Notes: generated by a model from the sequence alone, not told the origin. A stretch of 32,416 bases of DNA from Cupriavidus gilardii J11 (GCF_007829435.1 NZ_VLJN01000067.1:72490-104905); one strand, 5' to 3'; shown: positions 8,059 to 18,291, counted from the stretch's first letter. Program-made: numbers and translations.

Positions 8059-8888
8059 GACGGATCGGGCAAACGGGCGGGCACAGGCGTGTGATGGTAA
8101 CGTGGGCCGCCCCGCGTGAGGTGATCCGTGGCAAGGCCATGACCGCGCACCGCCGCCGGTGTCGCCGCGGACGTGGCCGTCGACGTTGCCACCGTCACGG
8201 CCACTTCGGAATATTGCCAGCGCTTCCACGCCGCCAGCACCGCGTTGGGGTACTCGGCGCGGCCGCGGCTGCCGTTGTAGCGGCCCAGCGCAAGGAACAG
8301 ATCGCCGCCCTCGCGATCCAGATAGTGGCGCAGGATGGTGCAGCCATAGCGCAGATTGCTCTGCAGATGGAACAGCTTGCGGGCGTCACCGTCGCCGATG
8401 GTGCGGACCCAGAACGGCATCACCTGCATCAATCCGCGCGCGCCGGCCGTGCTGATCGCGTACTTGCGGAAATTGCTCTCGACCTGGATCAGCCCGAGCA
8501 CCAGCGAAGGCTCCAGCCCCGCGCGCTTGGCCTCGTAGTAAACGCTCTCGATCAGCTCGTCGCGCAGCGGCGCCTCCGGAATGCGCCCCTTCAGGCGGCG
8601 CGACATCTCGGCCAGCCACTTCATATAGGCAAGGCGCTCGGCCACCGACGCGAACACCGGCCGCGCCGGCCGTTCGTCCGCGATGGCCGCGGCCAGCGCG
8701 GTGCGCACCGCGTCGGCCAGGTCTTCCTCGCGCTGGGCGCCGGCCTGCGCGCCGTCGGCCGCCACCGCCAGCGACAGGGCGGCCACCAGATAAGCCAGCC
8801 GTGGGGCCAGCCCCCGGGCGGCTCGCCGGGGCGCCGCAGGGTCGTGCGGCAAGGCCGTCGCCACGGCCTTAGCTGGCCAGACGGGCAC
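8055..8888 (-). CDS. Lytic transglycosylase (SLT domain) with signal peptide
   Basis: Periplasmic peptidoglycan-cleaving enzyme that makes 1,6-anhydroMurNAc ends. A basic stretch then [19 protein letters not shown] is a likely signal peptide. The SLT goose-lysozyme-like domain has the catalytic Glu in [46 protein letters not shown] and [11 protein letters not shown]. The C-terminal 50 residues are Ala/Thr-rich, then Arg/His/Pro-rich, with no known domain. The ATG at 8888 overlaps the proS stop by 20 bp; a GTG at 8864, four bases after that stop, is an alternative. Products of this enzyme are substrates for the AmpD pathway, though ampD lies in another transcript. Confidence 0.92.
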   Translation of the reverse strand: MPVWPAKAVATALPHDPAAPRRAARGLAPRLAYLVAALSLAVAADGAQAGAQREEDLADAVRTALAAAIADERPARPVFASVAERLAYMKWLAEMSRRLKGRIPEAPLRDELIESVYYEAKRAGLEPSLVLGLIQVESNFRKYAISTAGARGLMQVMPFWVRTIGDGDARKLFHLQSNLRYGCTILRHYLDREGGDLFLALGRYNGSRGRAEYPNAVLAAWKRWQYSEVAVTVATSTATSAATPAAVRGHGLATDHLTRGGPRYHHTPVPARLPDPS

Positions 8889-10596
8889 GCACCTGTTCCA
8901 CCACGTCCGCGGCCGCCACGCGCGTCGCCTCGGCGTCGCGCCGGCCCTGGTATTCGACCACGCCTTCCTTCAGGCCGCGGTCGCCCACCACGATCCGGTG
9001 CGGCACGCCGATCAGCTCCCAGTCGGCGAACATCACGCCCGGGCGCTCGCCACGGTCGTCCAGCATCACGTCGATGCCGGCGGCAAGCAGTTCCGCGTGG
9101 ATGCGGTCGGCCTCCGCCTTGACCGCCTCGGAGCGGTCGTAGCCCACCGGGCACACCACCACCTGGAACGGCGCGATCGACGCGGGCCAGATGATGCCGC
9201 GCTCGTCGAAGTTCTGTTCGATCGCCGCGCCGACGATGCGGGTCACGCCGATGCCGTAGCAGCCCATCTGCAGCGGCTGGGTCTTGCCGTTCTCGTCGAG
9301 ATAGGTGGCGTTCATCGACTCGGAATAGCGCGTGCCCAGCATGAACACGTGGCCCACCTCGATGCCGCGGCAGATCGACAGGCTGCCCTTGCCGTCCGGC
9401 GACGGATCGCCCTCCACCACGTTGCGCAGGTCCGCCACCACCGGCTCGGGCAGGTCGCGGCCCCAGTTGACGCCGGTCAGGTGATAGTCCTGCTCGTTGG
9501 CGCCGCAGACGAAGTCGCTCATGTTCGCCACCGTGCGGTCGGCCACCACCTTGACCGGCGCCTTGGTGCCGATCGGGCCGAGATAGCCGGGCGGCGTGCC
9601 GAAGGTGGCAATGATTTCCGCCTCGGTGGCGAAACGGAACCCGGCCAGCCCGGGCACCTTGCCAGCCTTGATCTCATTCAGGTCGTGGTCGCCGCGCAGC
9701 AGCAGCAGCCAGATCTGCGCCGGCTGGCCTTCCGCGCCATCGGTGGCCAGCACGATGGACTTGACGGTGCGCGCCAAAGGAATGCCCAGCAGTTGCGCGA
9801 CGTCCTCGCACTTGGCCTTGCCCGGCGTGGGCGTGCGCGTCAGCGCCTCCCGTGCCGGCGCGCGCTGCGCGATCAGCGGCAGCGCCTCTGCCGCCTCGAT
9901 ATTGGCCGCGTAGTCGGACTCGGGACAGTAGACGATCGCGTCCTCTCCCGTGTCGGCGATCACATGGAATTCGTGCGAGCCGGAACCGCCGATGGCGCCG
10001 TTGTCGGCGGCGACCGCACGGAATTCCAGTCCGAAGCGCTGGAAGATACGGACGTAGGCGTCATACATCTTCCGATACGACTCTCGCAGCCCCTCGACGT
10101 CGCGGTCAAAGGAGTAGGCGTCCTTCATCGTGAACTCGCGGCCGCGCATGATGCCGAAGCGCGGACGGCGTTCGTCACGGAACTTGGTCTGGATCTGGTA
10201 GAAGTTCAGCGGCAACTGCTTGTAGCTGCGCACCTCGGTGCGGACGATGTCGGTCACCACCTCCTCCGAGGTCGGCTGCAGCGCGAAGTCGCGCTCATGC
10301 CGGTCCTTCAGGCGCAGCAGTTCCGGTCCCATCTTGTCCCAGCGGCCGGTCTCCTGCCACAGCTCGGCCGGCTGCACCACCGGCATCAGCAGCTCGATGG
10401 CGCCGGCGCGGTTCATCTCCTCGCGCACGATCTGCTCAATCTTGCGGATCACGCGCAGTCCCAGCGGCATATAGCTGTAGATGCCGGCACCGAGCTTCTT
10501 GATCATGCCGGCGCGCATCATCAGCTTGTGCGAGACGATCTCGGCGTCGGCGGGCGCTTCCTTGAGCGTGGAAATGAAGTATTGCGATGCTTTCAT
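8869..10596 (-). CDS. proS: Prolyl-tRNA synthetase (bacterial type with editing domain)
   Basis: Class II synthetase that charges tRNA-Pro. 575 residues, standard for the long bacterial form. N-terminal catalytic core with motif 1 region [19 protein letters not shown] and motif 2 region [12 protein letters not shown]; an inserted YbaK-like editing domain at about residues 225-400 that hydrolyses Ala-tRNA-Pro; motif 3 in [18 protein letters not shown]-terminal anticodon-binding domain ending EQVRARLAS. It leads the minus-strand group proS, transglycosylase, prolyl hydroxylase, and is divergent from rppH. A tRNA-Pro gene occurs about 6 kb away but on the other strand. Confidence 0.97.
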   Translation of the reverse strand: MKASQYFISTLKEAPADAEIVSHKLMMRAGMIKKLGAGIYSYMPLGLRVIRKIEQIVREEMNRAGAIELLMPVVQPAELWQETGRWDKMGPELLRLKDRHERDFALQPTSEEVVTDIVRTEVRSYKQLPLNFYQIQTKFRDERRPRFGIMRGREFTMKDAYSFDRDVEGLRESYRKMYDAYVRIFQRFGLEFRAVAADNGAIGGSGSHEFHVIADTGEDAIVYCPESDYAANIEAAEALPLIAQRAPAREALTRTPTPGKAKCEDVAQLLGIPLARTVKSIVLATDGAEGQPAQIWLLLLRGDHDLNEIKAGKVPGLAGFRFATEAEIIATFGTPPGYLGPIGTKAPVKVVADRTVANMSDFVCGANEQDYHLTGVNWGRDLPEPVVADLRNVVEGDPSPDGKGSLSICRGIEVGHVFMLGTRYSESMNATYLDENGKTQPLQMGCYGIGVTRIVGAAIEQNFDERGIIWPASIAPFQVVVCPVGYDRSEAVKAEADRIHAELLAAGIDVMLDDRGERPGVMFADWELIGVPHRIVVGDRGLKEGVVEYQGRRDAEATRVAAADVVEQVRARLAS

Positions 10597-10831
10597 CCGT
10601 GGCTTTCGGTTGGAACCGGGCGGTTGCCGCAGTGGCGGTCACAGCGCGGAACGATGGGAAAAGATTCTGGTTGGAAATCGGTCGGAAACCGCGAAAAACG
10701 GCATCCATGGAAACCAGGAAGCGCCTTGAAAGGCGCCTCCAGTCGGGGAAAACCAGCAGCCGCGGTGGGTCCGGCCGTTGCCCCTGCTTCCTTTATAATT
10801 GCCATAATTCTAAAGGATTCGAGGTGCAGTC
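10597..10831. promoter_or_regulatory. Divergent proS/rppH intergenic region with rppH -10
   Basis: No gene is seen. A perfect -10 hexamer TATAAT lies at 10794-10799 on the plus strand, 32 bp before the rppH ATG. No good -35 stands 16-18 bp upstream, so an activator or an extended contact may be needed. No clear promoter for proS was found. Confidence 0.5.
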
Positions 10832-11497
10832 ATGCTCGATCGTGAAGGCTTTCGCCCGAACGTCGGCATCATCCTAATCAACGCACGGAATGAGGTGTTC
10901 TGGGGCAAGCGAATCGGCGAACATTCTTGGCAGTTTCCGCAAGGCGGCATCAAGTACGGCGAGACGCCGGAACAGGCGATGTACCGCGAACTGCATGAAG
11001 AGGTCGGACTGCTGCCCGAGCACGTCAGGATCGTGGGTCGCACCCGCGACTGGTTGCGTTACGAGGTGCCGGACAAGTTCATCCGCCGCGAAATCCGCGG
11101 CCACTACAGAGGGCAGAAACAGATCTGGTTTCTGCTTCGCATGGCGGCGCGCGACTGCGATATCTGCCTGCGCGCGACCGACCACCCGGAATTCGATGCC
11201 TGGCGCTGGAGCCACTACTGGGTTCCGCTGGACGCGGTGATCGAGTTCAAGCGCGAGGTCTATCAGCTTGCGCTGACGGAGCTGTCGCGCTTCCTCAACC
11301 GGGGCCAGCGCGCGCCGCTGAGTCCCTATGGCACGCATGGTTCCCATCCCGGAAGCCCGGCGCGCACAGGACCCCAGCGCGCCGGCGGCCGTCGACAAGA
11401 CCACGCCCCGCCCTGCGCCGAACCCACGCCTGATATCGCCACCCTGACGCAACCGCAGGACACGGTCTGCGCCGACATTCGGAGATCCGATGACTAA
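10832..11497 (+). CDS. rppH: RNA pyrophosphohydrolase RppH (Nudix)
   Basis: Removes pyrophosphate from the 5' end of triphosphorylated mRNA and so opens it to RNase E decay. The start [17 protein letters not shown] is typical. The Nudix box is [23 protein letters not shown] (positions about 35-57), with all Glu metal ligands present. KQIWFLLRM and the DAWRWSHYW region also match. At 221 residues it is longer than the E. coli enzyme (about 176): the last 50 residues are a Pro/Arg/Gly-rich tail that is probably disordered. GAGGTG precedes the ATG. The stop overlaps the next gene by 8 bp. Confidence 0.95.
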   Translation: MLDREGFRPNVGIILINARNEVFWGKRIGEHSWQFPQGGIKYGETPEQAMYRELHEEVGLLPEHVRIVGRTRDWLRYEVPDKFIRREIRGHYRGQKQIWFLLRMAARDCDICLRATDHPEFDAWRWSHYWVPLDAVIEFKREVYQLALTELSRFLNRGQRAPLSPYGTHGSHPGSPARTGPQRAGGRRQDHAPPCAEPTPDIATLTQPQDTVCADIRRSDD

Positions 11498-12113
11498 CCC
11501 CGCCGGCTTCGGCCGACGTTTCCGCCCCGGTCGCCAGCGCGCGCTGGCCATGACCGCGGGCCTGTTCGCCATTGCCACCCTGACGGCATGCTCGAGCACG
11601 CCCCAGATCGAACGGGAGATGCCCGTGGATGACCAGGAACCGGTATTCCTGCTCGACCGGCTTGCCTCGAAGGGATTCAACGAGGCGCCGACCAAGCTGC
11701 CGGCGCCACCGGCCGAAGCGGACCTGATCCCGTTCGAGGTGGGCACCACCGGGCGGCTGTCGTTCGCCGTGGACGCCAAGTCGATCGTGGTGGGCGAGGA
11801 TGGCGCGGTACGCTATACCGTGGTGGTCAGCAGCCCGAGCGGCGCGCGCAATATCAGCCACGAGGGCGTGCGGTGTGACACCTTCCAGCGCAAGCTGTTC
11901 GCCACCATGCCGCCCGGCAGCAAGCAGTGGGTGCCGAACAGCAGCGTGGGCGCCGAGCAATGGCGACGGATGGACCCGGGCGTGCGCAACAGCTACGCCG
12001 CCAACCTGGCGATCGACTATCTGTGCGAAGGCCGCACGGTGGCTGGCAAGGCTGAGGACATCGTCCGCACGCTGCGGGACGGCACGCCGAGGTCGGCGGC
12101 ACGGTTCCAGTAA
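11490..12113 (+). CDS. CNP1-like family lipoprotein
   Basis: A 207-residue exported protein. The basic N-terminus, hydrophobic [14 protein letters not shown] and lipobox LTACSS (Cys about residue 34) predict lipidation and anchoring to the outer membrane or periplasmic face. The rest resembles the CNP1-like family of betaproteobacteria ([49 protein letters not shown]), whose function is unknown. Two further Cys in the mature part could form a disulfide. It overlaps rppH by 8 bp, so it is probably translated from the same mRNA. Confidence 0.85.
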   Translation: MTNPAGFGRRFRPGRQRALAMTAGLFAIATLTACSSTPQIEREMPVDDQEPVFLLDRLASKGFNEAPTKLPAPPAEADLIPFEVGTTGRLSFAVDAKSIVVGEDGAVRYTVVVSSPSGARNISHEGVRCDTFQRKLFATMPPGSKQWVPNSSVGAEQWRRMDPGVRNSYAANLAIDYLCEGRTVAGKAEDIVRTLRDGTPRSAARFQ

Positions 12114-12123
12114 CCATCCCTGC

Positions 12124-12157
12124 CACCGTCGTCCCCGCGAACGCGGGGACGACGGTG
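12124..12157. repeat. Perfect 16-bp inverted repeat between convergent genes
   Basis: CACCGTCGTCCCCGCG (12124-12139) and its exact complement (12142-12157) are separated by AA. This is one of the strongest hairpins in the window, between the converging CNP1-like gene and proB. No T-run follows. The core CCCCGCGaaCGCGGGG resembles dispersed REP-like hairpins of GC-rich proteobacteria, but only one copy is seen here. It may serve as a two-way transcription barrier. Confidence 0.6.
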
Positions 12158-12176
12158 CCTTAAACCACAGCGTCCT

Positions 12177-13295
12177 TCAGAAGAGCACCAGATTGTCCCG
12201 ATGAATCAGCTCGGGCTCGTTCAGATGGCCGAGCACCGTCTCGATCTCAGACGACGGCTTGCGGGCGATCAGCCGCGCTTCCGCGCTGGAATAGTTTGTC
12301 AGGCCGCGCGCGACCTCGTGCCCCGCGGCATCCACGCAAGCGATCACTTCGCCTCGCGCAAACTCACCCTGGACCTCGACCACGCCGATCGGCAGCAATG
12401 ACTTGCCACCCGAGGTCAGCTTTTCCACGGCCCCGGCATCGATCACCACGCGGCCACGCAATTGCAGATGGTCGGCCATCCACTGCTTGCGTGCCGTCAG
12501 GCGGCCCGTCGGCGCGAGCAATTGCGTGCCGATCGCCTCGCCACCGGCCAGCCGCGCCAGCACCTCTGACTCGCGGCCCGACGCGATCACCGTGTGCGCG
12601 CCGGACTTGGCAGCACGCTTGGCCGCCAGGATCTTGGTCAGCATGCCGCCGCGGCCGATCGACGTACCGGCGCCACCGGCCATCGCTTCCAGCTCCGGCG
12701 TGCCGGCCAGGGCCTCGTGCACGAACTCGGCGTCCGGATCCTTGCGGGGATCGGCGGTATAGAGGCCGCGCTGGTCGGTCAGGATCACCAGTGCATCGCC
12801 TTCGATCAGGTTGGTGACCAGCGCGCCCAGCGTGTCGTTGTCGCCGAACTTGATCTCATCGGTGACGACCGTGTCGTTCTCGTTGATGATCGGCACCACG
12901 CCGAGCGCGAGCAGCGTCAGCAGCGTCGAACGCGCATTCAGATACCGCTCGCGGTCGGCCAGATCGGCATGCGTCAGCAGCACCTGCGCGGTACGGATGC
13001 CGTAGCGGCCGAACTGGCTCTCGTAGACCTGGGCCAGGCCCATCTGGCCCACGGCCGCGGCCGCCTGCAGTTCGTGGATCTCGCGCGGACGCTTCGACCA
13101 TCCCAGCCGCTGCATCCCCTCCGCGATCGCCCCCGAGCTCACCAGCACCACTTCCTTGCCGATGCCGCGCAGCTTCGCGATCTGCGCCGCCCAGCGGGCG
13201 ATGGCATCGTGATCCAGCCCCTTGCCGTCGTTGGTGACCAGGCTCGAGCCGACCTTGACGACAATGCGCTTTGCCTGCGCGATGACCGATTGCAT
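12177..13295 (-). CDS. proB: Glutamate 5-kinase (with PUA domain)
   Basis: First step of proline synthesis: phosphorylates glutamate to gamma-glutamyl phosphate. 372 residues. The amino-acid kinase domain begins [20 protein letters not shown] and contains [34 protein letters not shown] and [13 protein letters not shown]; the C-terminal PUA domain runs from about 280 ([20 protein letters not shown]). The ATG at 13295 is chosen because the family start lies there and the obgE stop is 25 bp upstream; a frame reaching 13463 is obgE in another frame. It sits in the usual betaproteobacterial order obgE-proB. proA is not in the window. Confidence 0.96.
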   Translation of the reverse strand: MQSVIAQAKRIVVKVGSSLVTNDGKGLDHDAIARWAAQIAKLRGIGKEVVLVSSGAIAEGMQRLGWSKRPREIHELQAAAAVGQMGLAQVYESQFGRYGIRTAQVLLTHADLADRERYLNARSTLLTLLALGVVPIINENDTVVTDEIKFGDNDTLGALVTNLIEGDALVILTDQRGLYTADPRKDPDAEFVHEALAGTPELEAMAGGAGTSIGRGGMLTKILAAKRAAKSGAHTVIASGRESEVLARLAGGEAIGTQLLAPTGRLTARKQWMADHLQLRGRVVIDAGAVEKLTSGGKSLLPIGVVEVQGEFARGEVIACVDAAGHEVARGLTNYSSAEARLIARKPSSEIETVLGHLNEPELIHRDNLVLF

Positions 13296-13320
13296 GGTGT
13301 GGGTCCTGTCTATTCGGGAA

Positions 13321-14451
<1,131 letters not shown>

Positions 14452-14496
14452 TCATGCCTACCCACGCGGCGGGCGACGTCGAATATTGTCGCCACA

Positions 14497-14526
14497 AAAG
14501 AAAAAGCCCCGCAAGCGTTGCGGGGC
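14497..14526 (-). terminator. Rho-independent terminator after rplU-rpmA
   Basis: On the minus strand GCCCCGCAA pairs with TTGCGGGGC around the loop CGC (9 bp), followed by TTTTTCTTTT. It lies 22 bp after the rpmA stop and ends the ribosomal protein transcript before obgE. Confidence 0.9.
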
Positions 14527-14547
14527 CTTCGTGCTGCAAAGGCGGTG

Positions 14548-14808
14548 TCAGGCTGCCGGAACGACGCTGACCTGCTGCTTCTTCGCAGCGCCCTTGACGG
14601 CGAACTTCACGTGGCCGTCGACCAGGGCGAACAACGTGTGGTCCTTGCCCACACCGACGTTCTCGCCGGCATGAACGCGGGTGCCGCGTTGACGAATGAT
14701 GATGCCGCCGGCGTTGATGGCCTGGCCACCGAACACCTTCACACCCAGACGCTTCGATTCGGAATCACGGCCGTTCCGCGTGGAACCGCCGCCTTTTTTC
14801 TGTGCCAT
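14548..14808 (-). CDS. rpmA: 50S ribosomal protein L27
   Basis: 86 residues. The start [20 protein letters not shown] and the block [20 protein letters not shown] are diagnostic of bL27, whose flexible N-terminus reaches the peptidyl-transferase centre. The C-terminus [20 protein letters not shown] is also typical. It lies 56 bp after rplU in the standard rplU-rpmA pair and is followed by an intrinsic terminator. Confidence 0.98.
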   Translation of the reverse strand: MAQKKGGGSTRNGRDSESKRLGVKVFGGQAINAGGIIIRQRGTRVHAGENVGVGKDHTLFALVDGHVKFAVKGAAKKQQVSVVPAA

Positions 14809-14864
14809 GACTTAACTCCTGTCCTGTACCTGATGTCGCTATCGACCTCGTGCCGAGCCGGGGC

Positions 14865-15176
14865 TCAGGCGACGATGGCTTCGATGCGCAGTTCGGTGTA
14901 ATTCTGGCGATGGCCCTGACGCTTCTGGTAGTGCTTGCGACGGCGCATCTTGAAGATCTTCACCTTGTCGTGACGACCCTGGGAGATAACGGTAGCCTTG
15001 ACGGAAGCCCCGCTGACCAGCGGCGTACCAAACTTGATTTGGTCGCCAGCGCCCACTGCGAGCACTTGGTCGAGCGTGATTTCTGCGCCAATGTCTGCCG
15101 GTATCTGTTCTACTTTCAGTTTTTCGCCAGCGGCAACTTTATATTGCTTGCCGCCGGTTTTTACGACCGCGTACAT
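14865..15176 (-). CDS. rplU: 50S ribosomal protein L21
   Basis: 103 residues. The start [20 protein letters not shown] is the family N-terminus; the end [20 protein letters not shown] followed by YTELRIEAI is the basic rRNA-binding region of bL21. A longer frame from 15224 lies within the leader and is rejected. A strong promoter lies about 130 bp upstream; the leader between them contains a small GCGCC/GGCGC hairpin that might take part in autoregulation, but this is only a guess. Confidence 0.98.
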   Translation of the reverse strand: MYAVVKTGGKQYKVAAGEKLKVEQIPADIGAEITLDQVLAVGAGDQIKFGTPLVSGASVKATVISQGRHDKVKIFKMRRRKHYQKRQGHRQNYTELRIEAIVA

Positions 15177-15307
15177 TGTCGAACCTCTCGATGTAAATAA
15201 AACGCCCGCGCCTTGCGGCGCCAACAGGCGAGGTTATCTCCCGCCGGCACGAGTCCAGGGAACAAAAGTCCACGCAAAGATCCGTGATACGCCGGAGGAA
15301 ACTCGGC

Positions 15308-15336
15308 ATTCTATACGAGGATCGGGAAAAGCGCAA
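15308..15336 (-). promoter_or_regulatory. Promoter of rplU-rpmA
   Basis: On the minus strand TTGCGC (15336-15331), a 17-bp spacer, and TAGAAT (15313-15308). Spacing is ideal and both hexamers keep their most conserved bases. The -10 is followed by GCC, a GC-rich discriminator as expected for a growth-rate or stringently controlled ribosomal promoter. The leader to rplU is about 125 nt. Confidence 0.7.
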
Positions 15337-15424
15337 AGAAAACAACCACATAGGTTGTCTGAGACGGGCGCTGCACAGCCGCCGGCCGCCATGTGCCTGT
15401 CGGGGCGCACCGCTTCCCGCGGTG

Positions 15425-15535
15425 TCAGGTCGCTTCAGCGAGCAGGAAACCCGCGAGGGCCGCGAACGCGACCCACCAGGCCATGCGGCGCGGGTTGCGG
15501 CGGTCCGGCCGGTCGGGAGGAATCGGCTTGTTCAT
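15425..15535 (-). CDS. Possible small single-pass membrane protein (36 residues)
   Basis: An ORF upstream of rplU on the same strand. It begins MNKPIPPDRPDRRNPRR, a Pro/Arg-rich, positively charged segment, and continues into WWVAFAALAGFLLA, a hydrophobic stretch just long enough for one membrane helix with the N-terminus inside. This positive-inside layout is unlikely for random sequence. There is no Shine-Dalgarno; a perfect TATAAT (15549-15544) stands 8 nt before the ATG, but without a -35. I do not recognise a family. It could be a real small protein read from a leaderless mRNA, or chance. Confidence 0.45.
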   Translation of the reverse strand: MNKPIPPDRPDRRNPRRMAWWVAFAALAGFLLAEAT

Positions 15536-15687
15536 GACCGGGATTATAGGTGGACGGCCCTGCGCCGCGCCGTTCGTTCGCCATCGGGCTTACCCGATGC
15601 CCCGCGCACCGCGTCGTTGCCGCCACGTCACCGCACCGTTGCCGCCCCGGGACGCGCCTTCCCCGCCATGCGGCGCCGCCCATCGCA

Positions 15688-15693
15688 TATAAT
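15688..15693 (+). promoter_or_regulatory. Putative -10 of ispB
   Basis: TATAAT lies 27 bp before the chosen ispB start. No good -35 is present at 16-18 bp upstream. It implies an mRNA start near 15700, which rules out the longer open frame that begins at 15550. Confidence 0.45.
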
Positions 15694-15720
15694 CCCACGC
15701 TCTTCGTCACGGTGATCATC

Positions 15721-16698
15721 TTGCCTCAGTCTTCCGCCTCTGCCCTGCTCGCTCCGGTCGCCGCCGACATGCGCGCCGTCGACGCGGTCATCCGGCAGCG
15801 CCTGTCTTCCGAAGTGCCGCTGATCGAGCAGATTGGCGAATACATCATTGGCGCGGGCGGCAAGCGCCTGCGTCCGGTGATCCTGCTGCTGTCCGCGCGC
15901 GCCTTCGGCTACGAAGGACATCGCCATCACGAGCTGGCCGCCGTGGTCGAGTTCATCCACACCGCCACGTTGCTGCATGACGACGTGGTGGACGAGTCCG
16001 AACTGCGCCGCGGCCGCCAGACGGCCAACGCGGTGTTCGGCAATGCGGCCAGCGTGCTGGTGGGCGACTTTCTCTATTCGCGCGCCTTCCAGATGATGGT
16101 GGACGCCGGCAGCATGCGCATCATGGAGATCCTGTCGGACGCGACCAATGTGATCGCCGAGGGCGAGGTGCTGCAGCTGCTGAACATGCACGACCCCGAC
16201 GTGACTGTCGAGCGCTACCTGCAGGTGATCCGCTACAAGACGGCCAAGCTGTTCGAGGCTTCGGCCCAGCTCGGCGCCGTGCTGGCCGGCGCCGATGCCG
16301 CGATGGAAGAAGCCGCGGCCGAATATGGCCGCCGCATCGGCACGGCGTTCCAGCTGATCGACGACATGCTGGACTACACGGCCAGCGCCGAGCAGATGGG
16401 CAAGAACGCCGGGGACGACCTGCGCGAAGGCAAGCCCACGCTGCCGCTGCTGCACCTGATCGAACACGGCAGCGCCGAACAGCGCGCGCTGGCGCGCGAC
16501 GCCATCGTGCAAGGGGGCACCGAGCATTTCGACGCGGTGTTCGCGGCCATTCATCAAACCGGCGCGCTGGAGGCCACCTTCGAGGCCGCCAAACGCGAGG
16601 CCGACGCGGCCGAACGCGCCGCGATGCAATTCCCCCCTTCCCAACTGAAGGAAACCCTGATAAAGTTATGTGCTTTCTCGCTGCAGCGACAATCTTGA
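15721..16698 (+). CDS. ispB: Polyprenyl (octaprenyl) diphosphate synthase
   Basis: Makes the long isoprenoid side chain of ubiquinone by adding IPP units to an allylic diphosphate. 325 residues. First aspartate-rich motif LLHDDVVDESELRRGR (about residue 85) and second motif QLIDDMLDYTAS (about 210), with GGKRLRPVILLL for IPP binding. No ATG stands at the expected N-terminus; I choose TTG at 15721, with GGTG 6 nt upstream. GTG at 15712 is an alternative, and the first in-frame ATG (15769) would give a slightly short protein. Chain length (C40) is inferred from the lineage. Confidence 0.93.
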   Translation: MPQSSASALLAPVAADMRAVDAVIRQRLSSEVPLIEQIGEYIIGAGGKRLRPVILLLSARAFGYEGHRHHELAAVVEFIHTATLLHDDVVDESELRRGRQTANAVFGNAASVLVGDFLYSRAFQMMVDAGSMRIMEILSDATNVIAEGEVLQLLNMHDPDVTVERYLQVIRYKTAKLFEASAQLGAVLAGADAAMEEAAAEYGRRIGTAFQLIDDMLDYTASAEQMGKNAGDDLREGKPTLPLLHLIEHGSAEQRALARDAIVQGGTEHFDAVFAAIHQTGALEATFEAAKREADAAERAAMQFPPSQLKETLIKLCAFSLQRQS

Positions 16699-16756
16699 CG
16701 CGATACCAGCGTTGCGGAAGTCGTGTTGGAAGTCGCAGCAAATGCGGGAAGGAAAA

Positions 16757-16833
16757 CGGGGTGTAGCTTAGCCTGGTAGAGCGCTACGTTCGGGACGTAG
16801 AGGCCGGAGGTTCGAATCCTCTCACCCCGACCA
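16757..16833 (+). tRNA. tRNA-Pro, anticodon CGG
   Basis: 77 nt with CCA encoded. The acceptor stem CGGGGTG pairs with CACCCCG; the D arm includes AGCCTGGTAGAGC; the anticodon stem CTACG/CGTAG encloses TTCGGGA, giving anticodon CGG for codon CCG; the T arm is GGAGGTTCGAATCCTC. It starts 58 bp after ispB and is followed by a strong terminator. Confidence 0.97.
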
Positions 16834-16847
16834 GTTTTCAGAAAAAA

Positions 16848-16876
16848 GCCGTGCACCATGTGCACGGCTTTTTTTT
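16848..16876 (+). terminator. Rho-independent terminator after tRNA-Pro
   Basis: GCCGTGCAC (16848-16856), loop CAT, GTGCACGGC (16860-16868), then eight T. It is preceded by six A, so it could work in both directions. It isolates ispB/tRNA-Pro from the pil genes. Confidence 0.95.
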
Positions 16877-17004
16877 CGTCTCCTGTCGGGTTCTGATGAA
16901 CATGGCGCCATTCCGGCATGCGGTTGCGCCGCCGTCTGATTCCGGCGTACTGCAGCGCGCGAGCATACTGCGCTGGTGATCATCGTCAGCGCCATCGCCC
17001 GCCC

Positions 17005-18291
17005 ATGCCCGCACCCGCTACAGCCCGCCCACCGTTGCCGACGGGCAGCCACGACTGGATCAAGTACGACGACGCGGCAACGCAGTCGCCCCGCGCACGA
17101 CGCGTCGCACCCGAGGTCGACGACGCCCCCGTGGTCCGCTTCGTGCAAAGCCTGCTGACGCAAGCCTGCAGTCGGGGCGCGTCGGACGTGCACGTCGAGC
17201 CGTACGACACCTTCTGCCGCGTGCGCTTTCGCGTCGACGGCGCGCTTCACGAGGTCGCGCAACCGCCAATGGAGATCCGCGATCGCATCGTCACGCGCAT
17301 CAAGGTGCTGGCGCGGCTCGATATCGCGGAGCGTCGCATCCCGCAGGACGGCCGCATGACGGTCCGTGTGGACGCGCCCACGCCGCGCGAGGTCGATATT
17401 CGCGTATCGACGCTGCCGACGGTGTCCGGCGAGAAGGTCGTGCTGCGGCTGTTGCCCAATACGACCGATCATCTCGATATCGATCAACTCGGCTACGAGC
17501 CTTCCCAGAAGACACAACTGCTGCATGCCATCGGACGGCCCCATGGCATGGTCCTGGTCACGGGGCCCACCGGCAGCGGCAAGACGGTGTCGCTCTATAC
17601 CTGCCTGCAATTGCGCAACCGCGGAGATATCAATATCGTGACCGCGGAGGATCCAGCGGAGATCCGCCTTGCCGGCATCAACCAGATCAATATCAACGAC
17701 AAGGTCGGCCTGAGCTTCGCCGCCGCGCTGCGCGCGATGTTGCGGCAGGACCCGGACATCATCATGGTCGGCGAAATTCGTGATTTCGAAACGGCCGATA
17801 TCGCGATCAAGGCAGCGCAGACCGGGCATCTGGTCTTCTCGACATTGCACACGAACGATGCGCCGGCCACATTGACGCGCCTATTGCATATGGGTGTGGC
17901 GCCGTTTCATCTCGCGGCCGGCCTGCATATCATCACGGCACAGCGTCTGGCCCGCCGGCTGTGTACATGCAAGCGACCGGCGTCCCTGCCCCGTGAGGCG
18001 TTGCACGACGCCGGATTCGGCGACGCCGGGCTCGACGGCGGCTGGCAGCCGTACCGTCCCGTGGGTTGCGAGTCTTGCGGCGGCACCGGCTACCGGGGGC
18101 GATGCGGCATCCACCAGGTGATGCCCGTCACCGAGGCGATCCAGCGGATCATCCTGTCGCATGGCGATGCCACGCGCATCGCCGCGCAGGCGCGTCACGA
18201 TGGCGTGCTATCGTTGCGCGAGGCGGGGCTGCTCAAGGTGAGGCAGGGCGTCACTTCACTGGATGAGGTGCTGGCCATCACGGTGCGCTGA
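17005..18291 (+). CDS. pilB: Type IV pilus assembly ATPase PilB, short form (GspE/PulE family)
   Basis: Cytoplasmic hexameric ATPase that powers pilus extension. The N2 domain begins around VVRFVQSLLTQACSRGASDVHVEP; the core has Walker A GPTGSGKT (about residue 187), the Asp box TAEDPAEI, the long GLSFAAALRAMLRQDPDI Walker B region, GEIRD, and the His box STLHTNDA. A zinc site is suggested by CTC and CESCGGTGYRGRCG. About 428 residues, against about 565 for typical PilB: the N-terminal MshEN/N1 domain is absent. E. coli HofB, as I recall, is similarly short. The ATG at 17005 has a poor Shine-Dalgarno, and the frame is open back to 16918, so the start is uncertain, but there is no room for the missing domain before the terminator. 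Confidence 0.88.
   Translation: MPAPATARPPLPTGSHDWIKYDDAATQSPRARRVAPEVDDAPVVRFVQSLLTQACSRGASDVHVEPYDTFCRVRFRVDGALHEVAQPPMEIRDRIVTRIKVLARLDIAERRIPQDGRMTVRVDAPTPREVDIRVSTLPTVSGEKVVLRLLPNTTDHLDIDQLGYEPSQKTQLLHAIGRPHGMVLVTGPTGSGKTVSLYTCLQLRNRGDINIVTAEDPAEIRLAGINQININDKVGLSFAAALRAMLRQDPDIIMVGEIRDFETADIAIKAAQTGHLVFSTLHTNDAPATLTRLLHMGVAPFHLAAGLHIITAQRLARRLCTCKRPASLPREALHDAGFGDAGLDGGWQPYRPVGCESCGGTGYRGRCGIHQVMPVTEAIQRIILSHGDATRIAAQARHDGVLSLREAGLLKVRQGVTSLDEVLAITVR

Noticed and set aside
8998..10845. A plus-strand open frame of 615 codons
   Set aside because: Antisense to proS; no recognisable domain, and the composition is that of a mirrored frame.
15435..15719. A 94-codon minus-strand ORF upstream of rplU
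   Set aside because: It has an irregular Arg/Gly/Pro-rich composition, no Shine-Dalgarno and no domain; it overlaps the ispB promoter and the better-supported 36-codon ORF in another frame.
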